Assembly: GCF_003574315.2 (NCBI RefSeq) | Contig: NZ_AP025739.1 | Location: 1,736,001-1,800,000 of the forward strand | Origin: Capsulimonas corticalis | Lineage (GTDB): Bacteria; Armatimonadota; Armatimonadia; Armatimonadales; Capsulimonadaceae | Length of the DNA stretch: 64,000 nt | Reading direction: 5' to 3' | In this document: one piece after another, positions 40,801-48,841 of the stretch | Numbering within the stretch: position 1 is the first letter of the stretch | Layout: each line of letters begins with the position of its first letter | Program-made: the position numbers and the translations under genes | The notes under the pieces: generated by a model | What the model saw: the letters and a program-made list of their open reading frames with translations, nothing else | The model's database searches: none | What the model was told of the DNA's origin: nothing

Positions 40801-42737
40801 TATCGCCTCCCTCGCCCGAAGCTATGCGTGGTCTGCTTGCGCCCTGTTCCGGCGGAGATCGCCGCCGGGATCGCGCCGACGATGGGGTAGGACGCCGCAG
40901 TGGATCCGCCGGAGTCGCTGGCGACGACCTGGAAATAAAGCGCTGTGCCGTTGGTCTGGCTGCCCAGGGTGAATGTGGTCGCGCTCTGGGAGCTGCTGGC
41001 GGTGGACAGAGACGTCGGCGCCGTGCCGTAGTTGACGACATACGTCAGACTGCCGCTGTTGCCGGTCGCCGCCGTCCAGCTGAGCTTGACGGTCCCGCTG
41101 GCGGCCGCCGCGTATGTGACTGATGTGTAGCCGGCGACAAGCGCGGGCGTTGCGGATGGCGTCACGGAGACGGAGGCAGATGTCACGACCGTGCTGGCGT
41201 TGTCCGTGTAGCGCATCCGGACGTAGTAGGTCGTGCCGTTGGTCAGTCCCGTGATCGTTCCCGAGCGCGTCGTCAGTCCCGATCCGGCGCCGGGCGTGCT
41301 GAAGGTGGCGTTGTCGGTCGAGATCTGGACCTGGTACGCGTAGGGCAGAACGCCATTCGTGGCGTCCGTCGCCGTGAAGGTGATCTGATTGACTCCCGCT
41401 GTGGGCGTGATCGTCCCTGCCGTCAAGGCTGCCGGCGTCGTCGTTGTGATCGTCTGTGTCGCGCCGGAAGGCCCCGTGATTGTCAGTGTGGCTCCGGAGG
41501 CCGTGCCCGGGTTGATACTGAGCGTGGCGGCCGTCGTGCTCGACGCCGATTGCGAAACGATCGATGCGCCTGTTCCGCCCGTCATCGTAAACTGCGTTGT
41601 GTTGCCAGTGTTGAAGTTGGTTCCTGTGCCGACGATCGTCACAGTTTGAGCGCTGTTATTCGCCGCCAGCGTGGTCGGACTTCGGGTAAACGACGGCGCC
41701 GTCGGCGTAAAGGTCGCGCTGAAGCTGTCCGTCGTGTCCGTGAACGTCTGCGCGCCGGTGGGCAGCGTCCCCGGGTTGTAGGTCAGCGTATAGGTGCCTG
41801 GGCCACTATTGTAGGTCGTGCTGATCGGCGTCGTGGAGGCGCCCGTTCCGCCTGATATCGTGAAAGAGGCCGTGGTGGAGAGCGTCGTACCGGAGTTTGG
41901 CGTGACCGTGACCGACTGCGTCGTGCCGTTGGCGTAGACGGTGCCGGAGGTCGCCGCGACCGTAATGCCGGGGACGGGCGTGTTGTCGACGATGACGACG
42001 TCGTCCACCTGGCCGGCCCCCGATCCTGTTTCCACGATGCCGCAAAATCCGCTCTGGTAAGCGGAGCTCGAATCCGTCGCGGTCTCGTCCCAGGTCATCG
42101 AGTTGTTGATAGTCGGTGAGGCGGCATAAATACGGACTTTGACAGTCTGGGTGGTCGTGCCGGAGACATCGATATCGACGGAGTAGTTACCTGTGGGGAG
42201 CGCGGTTCCGGCCGAGATTCCGAGTGAGGATAGGTTGCTGTAACTGGCGTCCGTCCCGATCGAGGTGACCGTCCCTGCCGTGGTGTACCGGCCGGAGGTT
42301 ACGACACGCCCCGTGATTTTCCGAACGCCGATCTTGCCAGCCGTTGGGGCGATCGTAATCTCATAGCCGTTTCCATTCGCGTCGGTATGGAAGAGCGGAT
42401 AAGTCTGCGAAGTGGAAGAAGCGTAGTAAACGGTGGTGTGATAGGTACACGCGCCGTAGCTCGTCGCCAGCCACCCCGTCGCCGTGCCGCTGGCAAACGA
42501 CAGGTCGTTGGGGGAACTGGACGCGTGGGTCGTCGCTATCTTGTCATTGGTATTCAGCGTCCAGCCCGCCGGCTGGTTGCCGACCGTCAGTCCATCAAAA
42601 TTCTCGCTGTAATTCGATGCGGCGGCGGTCTTGGGCGTCGCCACGACCAGCACAACGGACGACACGCCGAGCGTGATCAGAAACAGGAGTAAAGCGTAGA
42701 GGGAGCGAAGTGATCGCATGGGGGAAATGGGTCGCAT
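40800..42737 (-). CDS. Fibronectin III and Ig-repeat protein with leader peptide
   Basis: 645 residues, very rich in Thr, Ser and Gly. A hydrophobic start (RSLYALLLFLITLGVSSVVLVV) precedes a jelly-roll-like domain (about 35-250), several IPT/Ig-type repeats (ITVAATSGTVYANGTTQSV, TLAANNSAQTVTIVGTGTN) and two fibronectin III domains near the end (GLTNGTTYYVRMRYTD). Repeats of this kind decorate phage tails and help weak surface binding. A terminator hairpin lies 20 bp before its start codon. It ends in GRKQTTHSFGRGRR, overlapping the GH30 gene start. Confidence 0.65.
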   Translation of the reverse strand: MRPISPMRSLRSLYALLLFLITLGVSSVVLVVATPKTAAASNYSENFDGLTVGNQPAGWTLNTNDKIATTHASSSPNDLSFASGTATGWLATSYGACTYHTTVYYASSTSQTYPLFHTDANGNGYEITIAPTAGKIGVRKITGRVVTSGRYTTAGTVTSIGTDASYSNLSSLGISAGTALPTGNYSVDIDVSGTTTQTVKVRIYAASPTINNSMTWDETATDSSSAYQSGFCGIVETGSGAGQVDDVVIVDNTPVPGITVAATSGTVYANGTTQSVTVTPNSGTTLSTTASFTISGGTGASTTPISTTYNSGPGTYTLTYNPGTLPTGAQTFTDTTDSFSATFTPTAPSFTRSPTTLAANNSAQTVTIVGTGTNFNTGNTTQFTMTGGTGASIVSQSASSTTAATLSINPGTASGATLTITGPSGATQTITTTTPAALTAGTITPTAGVNQITFTATDATNGVLPYAYQVQISTDNATFSTPGAGSGLTTRSGTITGLTNGTTYYVRMRYTDNASTVVTSASVSVTPSATPALVAGYTSVTYAAAASGTVKLSWTAATGNSGSLTYVVNYGTAPTSLSTASSSQSATTFTLGSQTNGTALYFQVVASDSGGSTAASYPIVGAIPAAISAGTGRKQTTHSFGRGRR

Positions 42738-42757
42738 GGGATACTCCAGACGTGAAA

Positions 42758-42785
42758 AAAGCCGCCTCCGGAGCGGAGCGGCTTT
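42758..42785 (-). terminator. Terminator just upstream of the Fn3 gene
   Basis: The stem AAAGCCG-(C)-CTCCG / CGGAG-CGGCTTT with loop GAG is followed on the minus strand by TTTTTT. It leaves only about 20 nt before the Fn3 gene start, so expression of the downstream block needs readthrough, antitermination or a promoter in the hairpin region. Confidence 0.7.
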
Positions 42786-42951
42786 CCAAAAATGGGGTTG
42801 GTTGGCGCGTCTAATTCGGCAGCTCTTCGTTTATAAATGAGCAGCGCCTCGGCGATGCTACCGCCGCTGTGTGCGAGAACGGTCGCTGTATCGTTTCCAG
42901 CGGATTGGAGGCCACTGGCGTGGGAGTGCTCCACTTCTAGCGGGCTGACAT

Positions 42952-42987
42952 GGAAAAGGCTTCGAGCCATTGCTCGAAGCCTTTTCC
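42952..42987. terminator. Perfect 16-bp hairpin after a small gene
   Basis: GGAAAAGGCTTCGAGC (42952-42967) and GCTCGAAGCCTTTTCC (42972-42987) with loop CATT. It follows the stop of the 42992-43204 gene by 4 bp. The U-tract is short (CCTTTTCC), so it may be a processing or pausing hairpin rather than a simple terminator. Confidence 0.7.
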
Positions 42988-42991
42988 ACTT

Positions 42992-43204
42992 CTATGCTTC
43001 TTGAGTATTCGGCTTCGGCATTTCACGATCGGCGCGCTCCGCATCTACGCGCAGCCCCGCCGATTCCAGTCGCAGCCGACGGGCCGCCTTAATCAGAACC
43101 CTGACCTTAGCGCTGGATCGGCGCATCTTCGCCAAGGCGCGGCGAGAGCAGATCCCAACTACCTTCAAGTCGCTATCCTCAACGATCCGAATAGCGTTTC
43201 GCAT
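42992..43204 (-). CDS. Small basic hypothetical protein
   Basis: 70 residues, rich in Arg/Lys (SRRALAKMRRSSAKVRVLIKAARRLRLESAGL), likely helical and nucleic-acid binding. The ATG at 43204 has AGGAGG 8 nt upstream, and a strong hairpin follows the stop. It forms its own transcription unit between two blocks of tail genes. The family is not recognised. Confidence 0.55.
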   Translation of the reverse strand: MRNAIRIVEDSDLKVVGICSRRALAKMRRSSAKVRVLIKAARRLRLESAGLRVDAERADREMPKPNTQEA

Positions 43205-43688
43205 GAACATTCCCTCCTCGGCAAGTCAGAAATGGCGACGCCTCTCCCTGCTTATGACGAAAGACGCCGCCATTTGACCTTTACCCAGAGTTGGAACGAT
43301 TCAGGCGTTTTCGACGTGATCGGTCTCCGCTTCTCGTCACCGCCACAAACGACGAAACGCCTCGCGGCTCTTTACAGAGGGCGACAAGAGCAACTGGCCG
43401 GTGAGAACCGGAGCCGGCGAGACGAGGGGCGCGAGGTCGGCGTATGTCGAGTGGACTGTGGAACCGTCATAAACACGCACCTACTGTTGCCGCAGTTCTG
43501 GGAGCGTATAAACACATACCTCAATATGTTGCCACGTCAAAATTCTGCGTAGCTATGGTAGTCTGCGCCGAAACCAGAATCGGCGTTGCCACGGTCGGCA
43601 AAACAAACGGCGCGGTGAGTGTGAAGAAACAAGAACGAGGCATAGAGACTGCGTAAGGATCACATAGAATACTTCTGGGGTGAAATAA
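43205..43688. other. Gene-poor 480-bp stretch in the tail region
   Basis: No frame with a ribosome-binding site or coding look is seen on either strand. Overlapping frames here (for example 43444-43656 on the plus strand) have no family resemblance. On the minus strand TTGACG and nearby AT-rich hexamers around 43500-43540 could form a promoter for the small gene. Short inverted stretches (GGCGACGCC ... GACGCCGCC near 43230) are present. Confidence 0.45.
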
Positions 43689-43710
43689 GCTGCCTCCGAA
43701 GCGGAGCAGC
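43689..43710 (-). terminator. Terminator downstream of the collagen-like tail gene
   Basis: GCTG-(C)-CTCCG / CGGAG-CAGC with loop AAG, followed on the minus strand by TTATTTC. It has the same architecture as the hairpin at 42758-42785, including the bulged C and the CTCCG/CGGAG stem. Confidence 0.6.
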
Positions 43711-43745
43711 CAGAATGGAAAGAAGCGGTGAAGGCTTAAAAATAA

Positions 43746-45650
43746 TCAGCCGACAATGCCGTACTTCGTCATCAAGCTGCTTTGCAGGGAGAGATCGTCC
43801 GAGGCGTTGACGGCCGCATTGAAGAGGGCTATCTCGGCGATGTCCCCAGCCCACCAGTTGGAATCTCCAAGTGCCGATGAGTTCAGCGGACCAAACTGCC
43901 CGATGTAAACTGGCTTTGTCGTTGCCGAGGGAAGATCTGATCCGGAGGTTGAGCTAATCGACGTCCCGTTCACCTTAATTGATGTTGTTGATCCGTCGAG
44001 GCGAATCGAGATGAGCGAGAACGTCGCCGTGGACAGAATGACCGAGCCTGACCAGTTCCCGGCTCCCGAGGAAGCCCCTGCGGTATCCGTTCCAACATAC
44101 TGAGCGCCTCCGCTGTTTCGTTGATCCGCAAGATATCCGCCCGCAACATACGGCGTCGCCCCACCGAACCATTTGCTCAAGATCGTGCGTATGGTATTGA
44201 ATGCCGGGTTTGCCGCTGGTCTTAGCACGAGGTAAAGCGTGAGACCCGTAGCGCAGTCCAGGGACGCCGCCGAAGGAATCGTGAGATACTGCGTCGCTCC
44301 GTCAAAGCGGACGACTGGCAGCCCATTTGCGATCGCTGTTTTGAAAATCGGCCGCTTCGCGGATGTTGCTTGCCCAGCGGAGTTCCCGAGAGTTCCGCTA
44401 TCGGTCCAGGAGGCGACCGCCGCCGCATCCACAAGCGAGAGAGAACTGGCTTTAAGCCATGCAGCTAGGCCCGTGATATCCGTCGGCTGGACATTCGAAA
44501 TACCGGAACTGGCTACGGAGCCAATGGATACCCCGAGGATTTGGCTTCGGGACGACGTGACTTTGCCGCGCGCCGCCGTCAAATTCTCCGCCATGACCTG
44601 GATCGTCTTCGGCGCCGCAACCGTGATGATCGATCGCACGGACAATTGCGTGATTGCATTTGCGGTGGGAGTGATCCGTGATTCAGAATGTGGGATATCC
44701 GCGCCATCCGTTTGATTGAAAAGCTTCGCCCGGATGTCATCACCAGTGCTTGTTCCGGCAGCAACTTCCAAGAGCGTATCCAGGAAAAAACTGCCAGCGC
44801 CTGGAAGATTAAGGCGCAGCGCGACACCGCCCAGAACCACGGCTGCGTATGCTGTGGTGAGTGAGTAGTCGGTTCCATTCCCTTGCTGCGAATATCCAGT
44901 GGCCCCGCTGCCCGCCGCGCCAGCGGGGCCTGTTGGTCCAGCTGGTCCGGTTGCTCCCGCCGGGCCCGTGGCTCCCGCAGGGCCGGACGGCCCCGGAACG
45001 CCATCCGCCCCCGGCGGCCCGGTATCTCCCTTCGCGGCGATGACGAGCCAATACGTGGGCGAGATATCCGGCTGATGGCCGAAACCGGCAAGGATCGCGA
45101 GGTAGGAGCTGCCGGCGTAGGTCACCGCGTCATTGACGGCGTAAGCGGTCCCGATCGCCCAGGCGCTTCTCCAGTTTGCCGGCGTCCCCGCCGCGCCCTT
45201 GATGTTGGTGAGAAGAGCCCAGGCGCCGGACTGCTTCTGATAGAGATCGTCTGCGGACGTGTCCAGATAGTAATCGCCGTCAATGCCGCTGCCGCTCGCC
45301 GGAGCGCCCGATCCATTGTAGATCTGGCTCCCCACGGTCGGCGCCGCGCCGCTGTCCACCAGATGCCAGGTGAAGTCGGTGGGATCGTAGTATTTCAGGC
45401 ACGCCGGCGTCGTATTGGTGTCCAGCCAGAAATATCCGGTATTGGACGGAGCGGAGGTGGATGCGAACACGACGCCGGAGAACGTGACGCCATTGATCAG
45501 CCGGGAATCCGCTGACGCGAGAAAATAATACGCGTCCCCCGGCGCGCCGCCCTGGATGGCGGTAGGCGGGGCGCCGGGCGCGCCCGGCGCGGGAATGCCC
45601 TGCCCCCCGGTGAAATTCGGTCCGCCGATCAGCCCTTGCGGCGTTCTCAT
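43746..45650 (-). CDS. Tail fibre with collagen-like repeats and C-terminal LamG-type domain
   Basis: 634 residues. An N-terminal region with small repeats (Gly-Asp-Tyr-Tyr-Leu-type and SGAWALLTNIKG) is followed by a CBM5/12-like stretch (WRSAWAIGTAYAVNDAVTYAG ... PTYWLVIAAKGDTGPPG). A run of about 12 Gly-X-Y triplets (GPSGPAGATGPAGATGPAG) comes next, then a beta domain and a LamG-type jelly roll (about 395-630; PVVRFDGATQYLTIP, GNWSGSVIL). Collagen-like segments make trimeric rods in phage fibres, so this is a good receptor-binding fibre candidate. Confidence 0.78.
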   Translation of the reverse strand: MRTPQGLIGGPNFTGGQGIPAPGAPGAPPTAIQGGAPGDAYYFLASADSRLINGVTFSGVVFASTSAPSNTGYFWLDTNTTPACLKYYDPTDFTWHLVDSGAAPTVGSQIYNGSGAPASGSGIDGDYYLDTSADDLYQKQSGAWALLTNIKGAAGTPANWRSAWAIGTAYAVNDAVTYAGSSYLAILAGFGHQPDISPTYWLVIAAKGDTGPPGADGVPGPSGPAGATGPAGATGPAGPTGPAGAAGSGATGYSQQGNGTDYSLTTAYAAVVLGGVALRLNLPGAGSFFLDTLLEVAAGTSTGDDIRAKLFNQTDGADIPHSESRITPTANAITQLSVRSIITVAAPKTIQVMAENLTAARGKVTSSRSQILGVSIGSVASSGISNVQPTDITGLAAWLKASSLSLVDAAAVASWTDSGTLGNSAGQATSAKRPIFKTAIANGLPVVRFDGATQYLTIPSAASLDCATGLTLYLVLRPAANPAFNTIRTILSKWFGGATPYVAGGYLADQRNSGGAQYVGTDTAGASSGAGNWSGSVILSTATFSLISIRLDGSTTSIKVNGTSISSTSGSDLPSATTKPVYIGQFGPLNSSALGDSNWWAGDIAEIALFNAAVNASDDLSLQSSLMTKYGIVG

Positions 45651-45669
45651 GCCCTATTCCTCACTCGCC

Positions 45670-47688
45670 TTACTCTTCGGTCGTCTTTTTCCAGGTCGCG
45701 CCGCAATCCGCCGACCGACAGGTCTCCCGGAACCACTCGCCGCCATTGTCGCTAACGTACACGCGGATCAGGTCCTGCTGGTGGATATCGACGCCCACGA
45801 TGACGATGCGCCCGCCCCAGGCGAAACCCGTGGTCCACAGGCTGGCGCTCAGCTGCATGTCGAGAAGACCGGTTCCATCGCCCAGCGGCGAGTACTTCAA
45901 GCGGATCGTCTGCGTCGTCTTGAAATCCGCGCCGCGTGAGATGTAGAGGTTGTTGTAGTAGCTTCCGAAGCCGCCGGACCCACTTCCGACGTTGTACGTC
46001 ACGTCCGTGTCGGCGGTCACGAGCGCGCGCGTGAAACGATGATCGTCATCTGGGTTCCCCGGAAAAACCACGCCAATCGCTTTGCGATCTTTTCGGTAGT
46101 CGTCGAGACTGGTAAACCCGCCATCGGTGGAAATCCCACGGATGTGACTGACCACTGGAAGCTGCGGCTCGTTCTGGAAATTCAACGGGATCGCCGGACC
46201 TCGGTAATTGACGCCGTGCATGGTCTCATCGACCTGCCAAGTATCGCCGCCATCGTAGGAGACGCGGCTGCGGCCGCAGTTGCGATCGATCCGGTCTGAG
46301 AGCCCCATCATCATCCAGCCGCCGCCCGTGCGGCCGCCGGCGCCGTGACTGCCGGCGTAGGCGCCCCGGCTTACCCAAACAGGCGTTGCGCCCACGGCCG
46401 GCGTCAGAACCGTCGCGCGGTCGTCCTGCGCGCCGTTCAGCATCGTCGCGTTTCGCCAGGTCTTGCCGTCGTCGTCGCTGATCCGCGCCGCCCGCCACAT
46501 TCCGTTGATCGGCGCTCCCGATTGACCGTTGACATAGAGACGGCCCGAGGGCAACACGGCAAAGGTATGGGCGCCGAGCGAATTCCCGGAGACGCTCTGA
46601 TGATAGGCCCGCCCATCGCCGAGCGCGCTGCCGTCCGCCGCCTCCGTGCCGATATCGACGCCGGCGCGAAAGGTCTCGCCGAAATCGAGCGAAGCGCAGA
46701 CGCGCACCGCCGAAGAGGTCGCCACGAACGTACCGGCATTGACCGCGTTATACATCCGCGCGATCGACAAATAAAGCCTGGGAGCTCCGCCACCGCTGGG
46801 CATGGCGATCTGCGCGTTGATCCGGTAATGCCACTCTCCAGACCTCGGCGGCGAACTCGTGGACGGAGCCGGCGCGACGTTCACGTCGAAGGCGATGGGC
46901 GCGACGTTCAGCGCTCCAAAACCGTTGGAGCAGAGATAGACGGTATAACTGCCGGCGCGCAGTGGACGAAATGGGATCGTGAAAAACTGAGGATCATTCG
47001 AGTAACTCCCATTTCCAGAAAAACCGCCAACGTCCATGCTCGCCAGACCGTTTGGAATTTCATCGCCTGAGATTGATTGATCGTAGAGACGAAAACCGAT
47101 CCATGAATTGTACCAAGCGGTTGTCGCCCAATCGGCGAGTGTCACGAGCAGGAAAACCTCACGCCCAACCACGCAGTTCAGAGGGCTCGGAATTGGATAG
47201 CCCGACGCAATGCCCCAGTCGTGCGAGACAATAAAAAACACGCGCCATGCGATCCACCGCAGGACGCCCGTCGTGTCCGTAAAATAATAGGTAAACAGAC
47301 TGGGGTTGTCGATTTGGTTTTGAAGGACATCAATCCCAAACGCGGAGAATTCGTTGCGATTGCCCCACTCGTAAAACTCATGGAGCGCATTGACACCCGT
47401 CGTCGTTACCCGCATCGTTGCAGTCTCGGAGTAGCCGGCGGAGTTCAGTGTCCCGGTGAAGGCGACGAAGTCCACGGTAAACGCGCCGGCGCTGGTCTGG
47501 TAAGCCCCGGCGATCAGCTTATTCTTGTAGAAGTTGCGGCGCGAATAATACGAATCGCTGTTGAACTCCCAGCCGACGACGCCCGAGAACCCAGTCGGCG
47601 GCGCTCCCACGCCCTGGGCGAAGATGCGCAGCAGCGGGATCGTCGCGACGTCCGTGTATCCGACCCGTGGTATGGTGGGAGTTGGCAT
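45670..47688 (-). CDS. Asp-box (BNR/sialidase-like) beta-propeller tail protein
   Basis: 672 residues. The first 280 residues are beta-rich with an Ig-like module (PFRPLRAGSYTVYLCSNGFG). From about 285 a beta-propeller shows repeated Asp-boxes: SLDFGETFRAG, ISDDDGKTWRNA, VSYDGGDTWQVD and VSDNGGEWF. Sialidase catalytic Arg residues could not be assigned, so it may only bind glycans. The start is 2 bp from the previous stop, and it belongs to the fibre block. Confidence 0.7.
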   Translation of the reverse strand: MPTPTIPRVGYTDVATIPLLRIFAQGVGAPPTGFSGVVGWEFNSDSYYSRRNFYKNKLIAGAYQTSAGAFTVDFVAFTGTLNSAGYSETATMRVTTTGVNALHEFYEWGNRNEFSAFGIDVLQNQIDNPSLFTYYFTDTTGVLRWIAWRVFFIVSHDWGIASGYPIPSPLNCVVGREVFLLVTLADWATTAWYNSWIGFRLYDQSISGDEIPNGLASMDVGGFSGNGSYSNDPQFFTIPFRPLRAGSYTVYLCSNGFGALNVAPIAFDVNVAPAPSTSSPPRSGEWHYRINAQIAMPSGGGAPRLYLSIARMYNAVNAGTFVATSSAVRVCASLDFGETFRAGVDIGTEAADGSALGDGRAYHQSVSGNSLGAHTFAVLPSGRLYVNGQSGAPINGMWRAARISDDDGKTWRNATMLNGAQDDRATVLTPAVGATPVWVSRGAYAGSHGAGGRTGGGWMMMGLSDRIDRNCGRSRVSYDGGDTWQVDETMHGVNYRGPAIPLNFQNEPQLPVVSHIRGISTDGGFTSLDDYRKDRKAIGVVFPGNPDDDHRFTRALVTADTDVTYNVGSGSGGFGSYYNNLYISRGADFKTTQTIRLKYSPLGDGTGLLDMQLSASLWTTGFAWGGRIVIVGVDIHQQDLIRVYVSDNGGEWFRETCRSADCGATWKKTTEE

Positions 47689-47689
47689 G

Positions 47690-48796
47690 TTACGGAGTCC
47701 GTTCGGCCTGCGTGATGATTTGAAATGCGCCGGCCGTGATGCCGGCGGGAATGGCGATCGCCGACGGAACGGCCGCCATCCGGTCGCCGGCGTTCGTGGG
47801 CGTCAGTGTTACGGCGGCGGACGCCGTGGTCAAGCCCGTGAGCGTCGCGGTCCAGGTCGAGGGATTCCCCGCTTGATTGAGCGCGGTCACCGTCACCGCG
47901 CCGGCTCCGGTGATATTCGTCGTCACCTTGATCTGTGGCGCCAGCGTCGCGGCGAATCCCTGCGCCACCGGCATTCCGCCGACATAGGAGGGATTGCCGA
48001 ACGTATTGATGACCCAGTGGGCCGGGTCCGTCCCAGGCGTCACATTCGTGCTGCCCGCGACGGCGACGTAATGCGAGCCGCTGTACATAACGCTGTCGAG
48101 TGTAGCGTAAGCCGTGGCGCTCGACCAGACCCCGCGCGGGTTGCAGCCAGCTCCGGTAATCGTCGGGGCTGGAACGGCGTAACCGTTGGCCGTGGGAAAG
48201 ACGCCGGCGGTTCGCGTGCCGGCTCCGGCGCCCGTCACCGAGAAGCTCGCCATCACGATGCCGCTGGGCGCGAAGACGCTGCCCGGGTCGAGCTGACGCC
48301 CCAGGTTGTATGCGTAGCTGTAAAGAGAGGCGAAATCCGGCGTAAACAGACAAGAGAATGCGGCGGCCGTGTTTCGGTACAGCGCGTAGCTGATGACATC
48401 GTTCACCGTCGTGATGCCGTCCTGCGCCGCCGTCGTCCGGATCTGCGTCCGCCAGGTCTCCATCTCTCCGTACCAGTTGCCGGCGATGATCGACTGGCGA
48501 TTGAGGAGGCCAGAGCCCAGGCCGAACGAGCCGCCGCCCAGCCCACCGCCGCCGAAAGCGTTGCCGAAGGTCGCGCCGCTGGCCGACGCCGTCGCGGACG
48601 CGCTCTCGTAGACGGTCCGCGCGCCCTGAAACCAGGCTGCGCCCTGGACCGGGTCCGTCGCGAACGATGCATACACGCTCAGCGCGTGGACCTTCGCGAG
48701 CGCGTTGGCCACGTCGATCGCCGGCGCGAACATCGAATAGATCTTGCCGACTGCATCGCTCTGCGTCGTCAGCGCTCCGGTCGTGATCAGTGTCAT
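47690..48796 (-). CDS. Tail protein with CBM5/12-like and Ig-like modules
   Basis: 368 residues. The N-terminal half is helical and Ala-rich (SYALYRNTAAAFSCLF). Then VWSSATAYATLDSVMYSG ... GTDPAHWVINTF forms a CBM5/12-like module, nearly the same as that in the 37683-39392 protein. The end is an Ig/Big-like beta domain (VTVTALNQAGNPSTWTATLTG). AAGGA precedes the ATG. It follows the baseplate-like protein gene, so it may be the hub-to-fibre adaptor. Confidence 0.6.
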   Translation of the reverse strand: MTLITTGALTTQSDAVGKIYSMFAPAIDVANALAKVHALSVYASFATDPVQGAAWFQGARTVYESASATASASGATFGNAFGGGGLGGGSFGLGSGLLNRQSIIAGNWYGEMETWRTQIRTTAAQDGITTVNDVISYALYRNTAAAFSCLFTPDFASLYSYAYNLGRQLDPGSVFAPSGIVMASFSVTGAGAGTRTAGVFPTANGYAVPAPTITGAGCNPRGVWSSATAYATLDSVMYSGSHYVAVAGSTNVTPGTDPAHWVINTFGNPSYVGGMPVAQGFAATLAPQIKVTTNITGAGAVTVTALNQAGNPSTWTATLTGLTTASAAVTLTPTNAGDRMAAVPSAIAIPAGITAGAFQIITQAERTP

Positions 48797-48841
48797 AACG
48801 GCCTCAAGTCCTTAGAATCCAGTGAGTTGATGGGAGAGCAA

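Noticed and set aside
42677-42970. Minus-strand 97-residue frame before the Fn3 gene
   Set aside because: Its only ATG lies in the loop of a strong hairpin, a terminator runs through its body and there is no ribosome-binding site, although codons in the middle look partly coding.
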